Shown: positions 56,002 to 64,000 of the stretch, in pieces | How positions within the stretch are numbered: position 1 is the stretch's first letter | How the letters are laid out: each line of letters begins with the position of its first letter | Origin: Brucellaceae bacterium | Lineage (GTDB): Bacteria; Pseudomonadota; Alphaproteobacteria; Rhizobiales; Rhizobiaceae | Length of the DNA stretch: 64,000 nt | Direction: 5' to 3' | Assembly: GCA_020637775.1 (NCBI GenBank) | Contig: JACKJV010000003.1 | Location: 186,001-250,000 of the forward strand | Program-made: the position numbers and the translations under genes | The notes under the pieces: model-generated | Database searches by the model: none | What the model was told of the DNA's origin: nothing | The model's input: only the letters and a program-made list of their open reading frames with translations

Positions 56002-56301
56002 TCCTGTCGCGCTCCTGAAGTGATGCATCAATAGGTTGTTAAAACTTGTCAACAACTGCAATCATAAATTGAATATTGCTGCCTAATCCATTGTTTTTGT
56101 TGTGCCGGGCGATCTTTGGTAACAGATGCAATTAAAAATCGAAATTGCGGACATCGTTCATGCCTGAACAAGACGCTCATATGTTGGTTCAACACCTTGA
56201 TGGAACGCATGAATGTGCGCAAACATTGCATGAAGAAATGCAACCATAGAGGGAAGTGAAGCCCGTAAAGGCATGCACAGATTAAGCAATCAAGGCAAGG
56301 C
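56002..56301. other. AT-rich 300-bp gap between convergent cupin and P450 genes
   Basis: GC is 42% over 56041-56280 by hand count, far below the surrounding genes. Two palindromes are seen: GTTGTT (56035-56040) with AACAAC (56051-56056), and TTGCAT (56226-56231) with ATGCAA (56238-56243). A 64-codon minus-strand frame (56049-56243) shows no protein-like features, so I do not call a gene. Confidence 0.6.
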
Positions 56302-57525
56302 TCAGCCGATCACCAGCCGCTCCAGGCCGTGGAAATGGTAGACGTCGCGATAGCGGGGCGCGTCGGCGATCCGCAGGTCGGGATGCCTGTGAAACAGGAC
56401 TGTCAGGCTCTCCTGCATTTCCAGCCGCGCCAGCGGCGCGCCGACGCAGAAATGGATGCCGGCGCCGAAGCTGACGGTCTTCTGGTCCGCCCGTCCCGGT
56501 TCGAAACGGTCCGGGCAGGCGAAGGCCGCGGGATCGCGATTGGCCGCGCCAAGCATCAGGCCCACCTGTTCGCCCGGTTGCAGGGTTGCCGGCCCCAGGT
56601 CCACCGGCTCATAGGCGTATCGCGTGAACAGGTGCAGCGGCGCGTCGTATCGCAGGCATTCCTCGACGGTTCGAGCCGCCTGGTCCGGTGTCGCGAAGAA
56701 GCGGCGGGGATCGCCCCCCTGCGCGGCAATGGCGTGGATCGCGTTGCCGGTCTGGTGGACGGTTGCTTCATGGCCGGCATTGAGCAGCAGGATCACCGAC
56801 GTGACGAGTTCGTCGTCGCTCAGCCGGTCACCGTGGTCGCGGGCGGCGATGAGAACCGACAGCAGGTCGTCGCCGTCCCCGGCGCGCCGCCCGGCAATGA
56901 GGTCGCGCAGACAGGCTGAGAATTCGCTTGCCGCCGCATTGGCGGCCTCCTCGTCAGCGCGTGTGCGTCCATGCATGTACATCGCCACCAGTGCATGGGA
57001 CCAGGCGACCAGTTGCGGCCCCATGTCGCGCGGCACGCCCAGCATGTCTGCGATGACGGTGACCGGAACAGGCGTGGCGAAACGCGCGATCAGGTCGTCG
57101 CCGGGCCCCAGTTCGGCGGCCAGGTCCTCCGCCAGGGCGCGGATGCCGGGGCGCAGCCGCTCCACCTGCCGCGAAACGAAGGCCTTGTTCACCAGGGCCC
57201 GCAGCCGCGTGTGGACGGGCGGTTCCCTTTCCAGCAGCGAATGACGCTCCAACGCGTCGAAGTCCGTGAGATGCGCCCGTTCCGGCCCGCAGGTGAGCGG
57301 CGGCCCCCAACGGTTTTCCCGCCCCAGCCGGCGATCGCGCAGCAGCGCATTGACCTGGGCGTGCCCGGCCACGCACCACAATCCGTATTTCTCCCAGAAG
57401 AAGACCGGGGCATCGGCATGGAGCCGGCGGTAGGCGGCATAGGGGTCCTGCACGAAGGCATCGTCGTGCGGATCGAGACGGAGACGGTTCCCGTCAAGGC
57501 GGAAGGAGGAGGGAAGGGCGCTCAT
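56302..57525 (-). CDS. Cytochrome P450
   Basis: 407 residues, soluble bacterial type. Heme-binding loop FGAGIHFCVGAPLARLE with Cys360; the I-helix motif reads LLNAGHEATVHQTGN; the K-helix is EECLRYD. N-terminal half has the HTRLRALVNKAF segment. No ferredoxin or reductase gene is adjacent, so electron partners must be elsewhere. Substrate unknown. Confidence 0.93.
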   Translation of the reverse strand: MSALPSSFRLDGNRLRLDPHDDAFVQDPYAAYRRLHADAPVFFWEKYGLWCVAGHAQVNALLRDRRLGRENRWGPPLTCGPERAHLTDFDALERHSLLEREPPVHTRLRALVNKAFVSRQVERLRPGIRALAEDLAAELGPGDDLIARFATPVPVTVIADMLGVPRDMGPQLVAWSHALVAMYMHGRTRADEEAANAAASEFSACLRDLIAGRRAGDGDDLLSVLIAARDHGDRLSDDELVTSVILLLNAGHEATVHQTGNAIHAIAAQGGDPRRFFATPDQAARTVEECLRYDAPLHLFTRYAYEPVDLGPATLQPGEQVGLMLGAANRDPAAFACPDRFEPGRADQKTVSFGAGIHFCVGAPLARLEMQESLTVLFHRHPDLRIADAPRYRDVYHFHGLERLVIG

Positions 57526-57581
57526 CGCCTTTGTCTAGCCGTTTCCGGTCTGTCTGAAAACGGATACGCCTTGCGAAAGGA

Positions 57582-58136
57582 TCAATGCACGGTCGTGACC
57601 GGTTTGCCCGACCTCGCTTTCGCCATGATGAAGCCGATGACGGTCTCGCGGCAGACAGGCGAGAGCCATTGCCCGCAGGCTTTCAGCCGCAGCGCACAGT
57701 CGCCGGCCGCGCCGGCAAGGGGGGCCGCGAGGCGGGGGCATGCAAGCGCCGTGGCGCAAAGAAAAGCGGTGTCCTCCATGCCGTATTGAAGTGCGGAGAC
57801 GAGTGCGAGCACAAGACCTTCATCATGGCAGGCCGGAGCGGCCGCGCCGTCAGTCACATTGTCGTGAAATGCCAATGGGCACGAGGCGCAATGCCCGAGC
57901 GCATGAATGAAGCCCGCCAAACCGTCGGCAATCAGGGGGCGGTCATCTTCGGAAAATGCGCGGGCATGGATGGTCATGAAATCCGCCAGGTCGTCCGGCG
58001 TGATCGTCATGCCCTTGATCATCCAGAGTCGATAGCCCGCCAGCACCATCCGGTCTGCCGGAAAGCCCCAGGCGTCCGCCACCCGGCTCACCGGCCGCGC
58101 CTTCCCATGCGGATGCGCTGCGGTGCCGGAACGCAA
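57582..58136 (-). CDS. Cysteine-rich hypothetical protein
   Basis: 184 residues if started at 58136; Met43 (base 58010) or Met30 (58049) would give a shorter protein and are more plausible because the N-terminus lacks pattern. Cysteines recur in CASCP, APACHD, FLCATALACP, GDCAL, KACGQ and PVCRE. No known domain is recognised; the chain is otherwise helical. It lies between the P450 and clpP, divergent from clpP. It could be a spurious high-GC ORF, so confidence is modest. Confidence 0.45.
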   Translation of the reverse strand: MRSGTAAHPHGKARPVSRVADAWGFPADRMVLAGYRLWMIKGMTITPDDLADFMTIHARAFSEDDRPLIADGLAGFIHALGHCASCPLAFHDNVTDGAAAPACHDEGLVLALVSALQYGMEDTAFLCATALACPRLAAPLAGAAGDCALRLKACGQWLSPVCRETVIGFIMAKARSGKPVTTVH

Positions 58137-58558
58137 GCGTCACGCTGCCACGGCTTCACACGTTCGCGCAGGCGGGGAAAGGCGCACGGGCCCATGGCAA
58201 CCTCCGGAGAGAACGCAAGGGCCTCGCGGCCCTCCAGTGGGGGAACGTGCGGACGATACGAGGGCGATAAACACGAGTAAAGAAGTATAGTTTAAAATCC
58301 TTCCAGACTGGCGCTTCCCTTCCCCGCGGGGCCTTCCCCGGCGACGCTTCGTTCACGGTAAATTAGCTCTGGCAACGGTTTCGCCGGACAAAATGCCTTG
58401 GCAGTTGCCTCTCCAGCCTGTATTCGCCGCCTGACTTTCCGCCCGCCCTTGCGCGGCGGCGGACCAAGCCCTTATTTAGGGCCGAGAAGAATTGACATTG
58501 ATTCATGGCCCCGGGACGTCCGCCCGCCGGGCCCAGCCCGACAAAGGAAGTGATCGCG
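58137..58558. other. 422-bp gap before clpP
   Basis: No gene is evident. The minus strand has TATACT (58289-58284), a possible -10 for the gene at 57582. On the plus strand CTTGGC (58397-58402) followed by CCTGTAT (58417-58423) vaguely resembles an RpoH heat-shock promoter. A small stem GCCCT/AGGGC (58468-58482) lies in the clpP leader. The clpP Shine-Dalgarno AAAGGAAG is at 58543-58550. Confidence 0.45.
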
Positions 58559-59188
58559 ATGAGGGACCCCGTCGAAACCGCCATGAACCTCGTGCCGATG
58601 GTCGTCGAGCAGACCAATCGCGGCGAGCGTGCCTATGACATCTTCTCGCGCCTTCTCAAGGAGCGGATCATCTTCATCACCGGCCCCATCGAGGACGGCA
58701 TGGCCACCCTCGTCTGCGCCCAGCTTCTGTTCCTTGAAGCCGAGAATCCGAAGAAGGAAATCGCGCTCTACATCAATTCGCCGGGCGGCGTGGTGACATC
58801 CGGCATGGCCATCTATGACACCATGCAGTTCATCAAGCCGGCCGTCTCCACGCTGTGCATCGGCCAGGCGGCCTCCATGGGCTCGCTCCTGCTGTGCGCC
58901 GGCCACAAGGACATGCGCTTTGCCACGCCGAACGCGCGCATCATGGTGCACCAGCCCTCCGGCGGTTTCTCCGGTCAGGCCTCCGACATCGAGCGCCACG
59001 CGCAGGACATCATCAAGCTGAAGCGGCGCCTGAACGAGGTCTACGTCACCCATACGGGCAACGACTACGAGACGGTCGAAAAGACGCTCGACCGCGACCA
59101 TTTCATGACCGCCGACGAGGCGAAGGGCTGGGGCCTGATCGACCGGGTCATCAGCAGCCGTGATGCCGTGGAAGGCGCCGGTGAGTGA
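58559..59188 (+). CDS. clpP: ATP-dependent Clp protease proteolytic subunit
   Basis: 209 residues from the ATG at 58559; an extension to 58505 is not conserved. The serine-protease triad is S106 ([10 protein letters not shown]), H131 (IMVHQPSGG) and D180 (TLDRDHF). It forms the tetradecameric barrel used by ClpX and ClpA. ClpX follows after 266 bp. Confidence 0.96.
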   Translation: MRDPVETAMNLVPMVVEQTNRGERAYDIFSRLLKERIIFITGPIEDGMATLVCAQLLFLEAENPKKEIALYINSPGGVVTSGMAIYDTMQFIKPAVSTLCIGQAASMGSLLLCAGHKDMRFATPNARIMVHQPSGGFSGQASDIERHAQDIIKLKRRLNEVYVTHTGNDYETVEKTLDRDHFMTADEAKGWGLIDRVISSRDAVEGAGE

Positions 59189-59454
59189 TTTTCGTTCCGG
59201 TTCGGCGCGCTGCCTTGACAGAGAAGGTCGCGCCGGACTTTTGCGGATTGTGGCATTTGCCACCAAACCGCCTACGTTAAGTATATGTTGAAACCATGGG
59301 CATTAGGCTCCATGGTTGGTTTTCGGGTCATTGCCGGCTTCCGGATTTTGTGTTTGGCTCGTAGAATTGGTGATTCCGGATCGTGGTCTTGCCGTTCCGG
59401 TTTGTTTACGGAATGGGCGGTCTGTTTGACGGAACGCTCGGAAGGACAGGTGAT
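59189..59454 (+). promoter_or_regulatory. clpP-clpX gap
   Basis: 266 bp. It contains an 8-bp palindrome AACCATGG/CCATGGTT (59292-59299 with 59310-59317), TTGACA at 59215-59220 and the clpX Shine-Dalgarno (AAGGACAGG). No convincing -10 is paired with the TTGACA; clpX may have its own promoter. Confidence 0.4.
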
Positions 59455-60729
59455 ATGAGCAAAGTCAGCGGCAACAGTGGCGATTCGAAGAACACGCTTT
59501 ACTGTTCGTTCTGCGGCAAGAGCCAGCACGAGGTGCGCAAGCTGATCGCAGGACCGACGGTCTTCATCTGCGATGAGTGCGTCGAACTGTGCATGGACAT
59601 CATCCGCGAGGAGAACAAGTCCTCGATGGTCAAGTCCTCCGAGGGTGTTCCCACCCCGCAGGAGATCCTTGACGTTCTCGACGACTACGTGATCGGCCAG
59701 GGCCATGCCAAGCGCGTGCTCTCTGTCGCCGTGCACAACCATTACAAGCGGCTCGCCCACGCCCAGAAGAACCAGGATGTCGAACTGGCCAAGTCCAACA
59801 TCCTGCTGATCGGCCCGACCGGTTGCGGCAAGACGCTGCTGGCACAGACGCTGGCCCGCATCATCGACGTGCCGTTCACCATGGCCGACGCCACCACGCT
59901 CACCGAGGCAGGTTATGTGGGCGAGGATGTCGAGAACATCATCCTCAAGCTGCTTCAGTCTGCCGACTACAATGTCGAGCGGGCCCAGCGCGGCATCGTC
60001 TATATCGACGAGATCGACAAGATTTCGCGCAAGTCCGACAACCCGTCCATCACCCGCGACGTTTCGGGCGAGGGCGTGCAGCAGGCCCTGCTCAAGATCA
60101 TGGAGGGCACCGTGGCTTCCGTGCCGCCGCAGGGCGGGCGCAAGCATCCGCAGCAGGAATTCCTGCAGGTTGACACCTCCAACATCCTTTTCATCTGTGG
60201 CGGCGCATTTGCCGGCCTGGACAAGATCATCTCTGACCGTGGCCGCAAGACCTCCATCGGTTTCGGCGCCAGTGTCGAAAACCCTGAGGACCGCCGTACC
60301 GGTGAGCTGTTTCGCCTGGTGGAGCCGGAGGATCTGCTGAAATTCGGCCTCATTCCCGAATTCGTCGGCCGTCTGCCCGTTCTGGCCACGCTGGAAGACC
60401 TCGATGAGGATGCGCTGATCCAGATTCTGTCGGAGCCGAAAAACGCGCTCGTCAAGCAGTATCAGCGCCTTTTCGAGATGGAGAACGTGGAACTGACCTT
60501 CCATGAGGATGCGCTGCGGGCCATCGCCCGCAAGGCGATCGACCGCAAGACGGGCGCGCGCGGCCTGCGCTCCATCATGGAGTCCATCCTGCTTGACACC
60601 ATGTTCGAGCTTCCGTCGCTGGAAGGCGTGCAGGAAGTGGTCATTTCCGATGAGGTCGTGGCCGGCAATGCCCGCCCGCTCTACATCTATGCCGAGCGCG
60701 AGGAAGCCAAGGGCAAGTCCTCGGCCTGA
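59455..60729 (+). CDS. clpX: ATP-dependent Clp protease ATP-binding subunit ClpX
   Basis: 424 residues from the ATG at 59455. A zinc-binding N-domain (C17, C20, C39, C42) is followed by an AAA+ domain: Walker A GPTGCGKT (120-127), GYVGEDVEN pore loop, Walker [10 protein letters not shown], and [10 protein letters not shown] with the IGF loop that docks on ClpP. It unfolds substrates for ClpP. A terminator hairpin follows. Confidence 0.97.
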   Translation: MSKVSGNSGDSKNTLYCSFCGKSQHEVRKLIAGPTVFICDECVELCMDIIREENKSSMVKSSEGVPTPQEILDVLDDYVIGQGHAKRVLSVAVHNHYKRLAHAQKNQDVELAKSNILLIGPTGCGKTLLAQTLARIIDVPFTMADATTLTEAGYVGEDVENIILKLLQSADYNVERAQRGIVYIDEIDKISRKSDNPSITRDVSGEGVQQALLKIMEGTVASVPPQGGRKHPQQEFLQVDTSNILFICGGAFAGLDKIISDRGRKTSIGFGASVENPEDRRTGELFRLVEPEDLLKFGLIPEFVGRLPVLATLEDLDEDALIQILSEPKNALVKQYQRLFEMENVELTFHEDALRAIARKAIDRKTGARGLRSIMESILLDTMFELPSLEGVQEVVISDEVVAGNARPLYIYAEREEAKGKSSA

Positions 60730-60754
60730 CGGCGGGTCCGTTGGCCGGAAACCG

Positions 60755-60781
60755 AAGGCGGGCCGGTGGTCCGCCTTTTTC
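60755..60781 (+). terminator. clpX terminator
   Basis: A 7-bp stem (AAGGCGG 60755-60761, CCGCCTT 60771-60777) with a 9-base loop, followed by TTT after the stem. Confidence 0.7.
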
Positions 60782-60877
60782 TTGCCCGCCGCCGGCATGG
60801 CTGCGGGAATCGTGCGGCGGCGGATTGGCGCATGAATGTCGCCGGAGTAGAATGGGAATCACGTATATGTGCCTTGC

Positions 60878-60906
60878 CTTGAAAACAGGGCGCGCGTTCT
60901 CCACCT
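60878..60906 (+). promoter_or_regulatory. Candidate RpoH-type promoter of lon
   Basis: CTTGAAA (60878-60884) with, after 17 bases from the hexamer, CCACCT (60901-60906). This resembles alphaproteobacterial heat-shock promoters, and lon is a typical RpoH target. About 120 bp of leader precedes the ATG. Confidence 0.45.
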
Positions 60907-61023
60907 AAGCCTCAAGGACCGGTTTGCCGGTCGGGATGGACGCAGGAAGCCCGCTGCCGCAGGATAAAGGGGCGGCTTGAAGCGTTGCAGCAAGGCCCGC
61001 AAGGAGCCAGGAAGGAAAAGAAC

Positions 61024-63450
61024 ATGTCGGAACTGACGCACACCGGGGGTGTCGAGGCTGTAGACGGCCGCTACGCCGTCCTGCCGCTGCGCGATATCGT
61101 GGTTTTTCCCCACATGATCGTGCCGCTTTTCGTGGGGCGCGAGAAGTCGATCCGTGCGCTTGAGGATGTGATGGGCGGTGACAAGCAGATCCTGCTTGCC
61201 ACGCAGAAGGATGCGTCCGTGGACGATCCGGGCCCCGACGGCATTTATGATGTCGGCACGCTGGCCACGGTACTCCAGCTACTGAAGCTGCCCGACGGCA
61301 CCGTGAAGGTGCTGGTGGAGGGCAGTGCCCGCGCCAGGGTCATCGCCTTTACCGGCCGCGAGGATTTCCACGAGGCCGATATAGAGCTTCTCGACGAGCC
61401 GGAAGAGGAACAGATCGAGCTCGAGGCGTTGGCACGCTCGGTTGTCGCCGACTTCGAGAACTATGTGAAGCTCAACAAGAAGATCTCGCCGGAGGTCGTT
61501 GGCGCGGCTTCGCAGATCGAGGATTTTTCCAAGCTTGCCGATACGGTGGCGTCGCATCTGGCCATCAAGATCAACGAAAAGCAGGAAATGCTCGGCACGC
61601 TCTCCATCAGGCAGCGTCTTGAAAAGGCGATGGGTTACATGGAAGCGGAGATCTCCGTGCTTCAGGTCGAGAAGCGCATTCGCAGCCGCGTCAAGCGCCA
61701 GATGGAGAAGACGCAGCGCGAATACTATCTCAATGAGCAGATGAAGGCGATCCAGAAGGAACTCGGCGAGGGCGAGGACGGCCGCGACGAGGCATCCGAA
61801 CTGGAAGAGCGGATCAACAAGGCCAAGCTGTCGAAGGAAGCGCGCGAGAAGGCGCAGGCCGAGCTGAAGAAGCTGCGCGCCATGTCGCCCATGTCGGCGG
61901 AAGCCACCGTCGTGCGCAATTACCTCGATACGCTCCTGTCATTGCCCTGGGGCAAGAAGTCCAAGGTCAAGAAGGACCTGAACTTCGCCCAGAAGGTGTT
62001 GGACGAGGACCATTTCGGCCTCGACAAGGTGAAGGACCGCATCGTCGAATATCTCGCCGTGCAGTCGCGCCAGAACAAGCTGAAAGGCCCGATCCTGTGC
62101 CTCGTCGGCCCCCCCGGCGTCGGCAAGACCTCGCTAGCCAAGTCGATTGCCCGCGCGACGGGGCGCGGAATATATCCGCATGGCGCTCGGCGGCGTGCGG
62201 GACGGGCTTCAGATTCGCGGCCACCGGGCACTTTCTATATCGGCTCCATGCCCGGCAAGGTCATGCAGTCGATGAAGAAGGCCGGCAAGGCCAATCCGCT
62301 TTTCCTGCTCGACGAGATCGACAAGATGGGCATGGATTTCCGTGGCGATCCGTCTTCGGCCCTGCTGGAAGTGCTGGACCCGGAACAGAATTCCCACTTC
62401 ATGGACCATTACCTGGAAGTGGAGTACGACCTGTCGCCGGTCATGTTCATCACCACGGCCAATACGCTGAACATTCCGGGCCCGCTGATGGACCGTATGG
62501 AGATCATTCGCATCGCCGGTTACACCGAGGATGAGAAGGTGGAGATCGCCAAGCGCCACCTGCTGCCCAAGGCGGTGCGCGACCATGCGCTCCAGCCAAA
62601 GGAATTTTCGGTGAGCGATGACGCGATCCGCTCGATCATCCGCACCTACACCCGCGAGGCCGGTGTCCGTAACCTTGAGCGTGAGCTGATGACGCTCGCT
62701 CGCAAGGCGGTGACGACCATTCTCAAGGACAAGGTGAAGTCGGTGGAGGTGACCGAGGCCAATATCCACGATTATCTCGGCGTGCCGCGCTTCCGCTTCG
62801 GCCAGGCCGAGGGCGAGGATCAGCTTGGCGTCGTGACCGGACTGGCCTGGACCGAGGTCGGTGGCGAATTGCTCACCATCGAAGGTGTCATGATGCCCGG
62901 AAAGGGCAAGATGACGGTCACCGGCAACCTGCGCGATGTGATGAAGGAATCGATTTCGGCGGCGGCCTCCTATGTCCGCTCGCGCGCCATCGATTTCGGC
63001 ATCGAGCCGCCGCTCTTCGACAAGCGCGACATTCACGTCCACGTGCCGGAAGGCGCGACGCCGAAGGACGGCCCGTCGGCAGGCATTGCCATGATGACGG
63101 CCATCGTCTCCGTGCTGACTGGCATTCCGGTGCGCAAGGACGTCGCCATGACGGGCGAGATCACGCTGCGCGGGCGCGTCCTGCCGATCGGCGGATTGAA
63201 GGAAAAGCTTCTGGCAGCCCATCGCGGCGGCATCAAGAAGGTGCTGATCCCCGAAGACAATGCCAAGGATCTTCCCGACATCCCCGACAATGTGAAAGAG
63301 GGTCTGGAGATCGTGCCGGTCAGCCGTGCCGGCGAAGTGCTGGAACATGCGCTGGTGCGCATGCCCGAGGCCATCGAATGGGTCGAGCCGGTGGATGCGC
63401 CGCCCTCCAAGCCCGAGGAACCGGGCGAGGCGGTCGGCGTGGCCCACTGA
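61024..63450 (+). CDS. lon: ATP-dependent protease Lon (with a scrambled pore-loop segment)
   Basis: 808 residues from the ATG at 61024 (AAGGAGCCAGGAAGG upstream). Layout: LON N-domain (about 12-210), coiled region, AAA+ domain with Walker A GPPGVGKT (362-369) and [11 protein letters not shown], and a protease domain with the Ser685-Lys728 dyad ([13 protein letters not shown]). Residues 382-404 (62167-62235) replace the invariant [22 protein letters not shown] segment with unrelated sequence. The conserved segment is readable one frame over (62168-62227), so a +1 and later +2 shift compensate. Either a sequencing/assembly error or a real mutation; if real, pore-loop function would be harmed. 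Confidence 0.93.
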   Translation: MSELTHTGGVEAVDGRYAVLPLRDIVVFPHMIVPLFVGREKSIRALEDVMGGDKQILLATQKDASVDDPGPDGIYDVGTLATVLQLLKLPDGTVKVLVEGSARARVIAFTGREDFHEADIELLDEPEEEQIELEALARSVVADFENYVKLNKKISPEVVGAASQIEDFSKLADTVASHLAIKINEKQEMLGTLSIRQRLEKAMGYMEAEISVLQVEKRIRSRVKRQMEKTQREYYLNEQMKAIQKELGEGEDGRDEASELEERINKAKLSKEAREKAQAELKKLRAMSPMSAEATVVRNYLDTLLSLPWGKKSKVKKDLNFAQKVLDEDHFGLDKVKDRIVEYLAVQSRQNKLKGPILCLVGPPGVGKTSLAKSIARATGRGIYPHGARRRAGRASDSRPPGTFYIGSMPGKVMQSMKKAGKANPLFLLDEIDKMGMDFRGDPSSALLEVLDPEQNSHFMDHYLEVEYDLSPVMFITTANTLNIPGPLMDRMEIIRIAGYTEDEKVEIAKRHLLPKAVRDHALQPKEFSVSDDAIRSIIRTYTREAGVRNLERELMTLARKAVTTILKDKVKSVEVTEANIHDYLGVPRFRFGQAEGEDQLGVVTGLAWTEVGGELLTIEGVMMPGKGKMTVTGNLRDVMKESISAAASYVRSRAIDFGIEPPLFDKRDIHVHVPEGATPKDGPSAGIAMMTAIVSVLTGIPVRKDVAMTGEITLRGRVLPIGGLKEKLLAAHRGGIKKVLIPEDNAKDLPDIPDNVKEGLEIVPVSRAGEVLEHALVRMPEAIEWVEPVDAPPSKPEEPGEAVGVAH

Positions 63451-63473
63451 CGGCCGGATAACCGTAAATGTTG

Positions 63474-63502
63474 AAAAGCCGGGTTTTGAACCCGGCTTTT
63501 CC
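63474..63502 (+). terminator. lon terminator
   Basis: A 12-bp perfect stem (63474-63485 with 63489-63500) with a 3-base loop and T-rich arm end, 23 bases after the lon stop. Confidence 0.85.
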
Positions 63503-63644
63503 TTTGAAAACCCCAGAAAACCGGGGATTTGCGGCACTGCTTATACGTTTTCGGCTTGTTTGCCCGCCACATCTGCCTAAGGTCCTGCGCAGCCGGTTGA
63601 GTCGTATTCCCGGTAGAGGACCACTAACGACAAAGGGACTTTCA

Positions 63645-63917
63645 ATGAACAAGAACGAACTTGTTGCCGCGGTTGCGGAAAAAGCGGGTCTGTCCAAGGC
63701 TGACGCGCAGTCGGCAACCGATGCGGTTTTCGATGCCATCACCGAAGAAATGGCGAAGGGCGGCGATGTCCGTCTGGTCGGCTTCGGCAATTTCTCCGTT
63801 TCCCGTCGCGAGGCGACCACCGGCCGCAACCCGCAGACCGGCAAGGCCGTCGAGATTCCGGCCCGCAACGTGCCGAAGTTCTCCGCCGGCAAGGGCCTGA
63901 AGGACGCTGTCAACTGA
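63645..63917 (+). CDS. hupB: DNA-binding protein HU-beta
   Basis: 90 residues from the ATG at 63645 with AAAGGGA upstream; a longer frame from 63468 crosses the lon terminator. DNABII fold: MNKNELVAAVAEKAGLSKAD, GFGNFSVSRREATTGRNPQTGK (DNA-binding arm with the kinking Pro) and the C-terminal FSAGKGLKDAVN. The family's usual neighbour in rhizobia is lon, as here. Confidence 0.96.
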   Translation: MNKNELVAAVAEKAGLSKADAQSATDAVFDAITEEMAKGGDVRLVGFGNFSVSRREATTGRNPQTGKAVEIPARNVPKFSAGKGLKDAVN

Positions 63918-63945
63918 TTTGCCGTTGACGACTGGTTTCCTTGAA

Positions 63946-63976
63946 AACCCGGCTCCTCGCGGCGCCGGGTTTTTTC
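63946..63976 (+). terminator. hupB terminator
   Basis: Stem AACCCGGC (63946-63953) and GCCGGGTT (63964-63971) followed by TTTTT to 63975. Confidence 0.9.
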
Positions 63977-64000
63977 ATGGATCGGCAAGAGCTGCCATTG

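Noticed and set aside
56049..56243. A 64-codon minus-strand ORF in the AT-rich gap
   Set aside because: No Shine-Dalgarno, no protein-like pattern, located opposite palindromes.

Overview
The window is GC-rich, densely coded chromosomal DNA of an alphaproteobacterium. Gene order points to Hyphomicrobiales (Rhizobiales), near the Phyllobacteriaceae/Rhizobiaceae/Brucellaceae group. The evidence is the blocks glyA-nrdR-ribD-ribE-ribH-nusB, hppA, plsX-fabH-ihfA-merR-tRNA, ctaA-argC-speB-rpsI-rplM, and clpP-clpX-lon-hupB, together with a Liberibacter-type LdtR/L,D-transpeptidase pair and a Mg-type HemB. I see no phage, insertion sequence, integrase or CRISPR array. Family assignments come from reading the proteins; no database search was run.

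Layout. 0-7.2 kb: 3' part of parC, then a self-regulated tetR-adaptor-RND efflux operon. 7.2-13.2 kb (minus strand): SulP anion transporter, DMT exporter, the N-degron transferase bpt, a SLC13/TrkA-C permease and an RDD protein. 13.4-20.3 kb: a small membrane protein, hemB, a 3-hydroxyisobutyryl-CoA hydrolase, a small membrane protein, ldtR, an L,D-transpeptidase and glyA. 20.3-32.6 kb: nrdR, riboflavin genes, nusB, an MFS transporter, hppA, bamE, a cytochrome-bc1 chaperone, DUF177, plsX-fabH, ihfA, a MerR regulator, a DUF1330 protein and tRNA-Pro(GGG).

32.8-42.2 kb is a polysaccharide locus. It holds a Wzy/ligase-like protein, an initiating glycosylphosphotransferase, a GT4 glycosyltransferase and a Wza-like lipoprotein on the minus strand. 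Opposite and beyond these are a Wzz/BY-kinase-like fusion, a FemAB/GNAT-like protein and a polysaccharide deacetylase. The gene set matches holdfast (Hfs) and rhizobial unipolar polysaccharide (UPP) loci, so a polar adhesin is the best guess.

42.2-56 kb: ctaA, argC, speB, an acyltransferase inserted on the opposite strand, rpsI-rplM, acyl-CoA genes (thioesterase, two crotonases), a secreted unknown, a tiny low-GC ORF, VOC and CoA-binding proteins and a LysE exporter. A tandem pair of putative small RNAs follows, then metY, an SDR and a cupin. 56-64 kb: cytochrome P450, a Cys-rich unknown, then clpP, clpX, lon and hupB.

The most notable observations are these. (1) The lon reading frame has two compensating frameshifts that scramble the strongly conserved pore-loop segment after Walker A. 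(2) Two homologous sRNA-like units with matching terminators lie in tandem upstream of metY. (3) The polysaccharide locus carries a degenerate kinase domain. (4) The Shine-Dalgarno of nrdR is buried in the glyA terminator hairpin. (5) A 10-bp motif is shared by the ldtR and ldt promoters.
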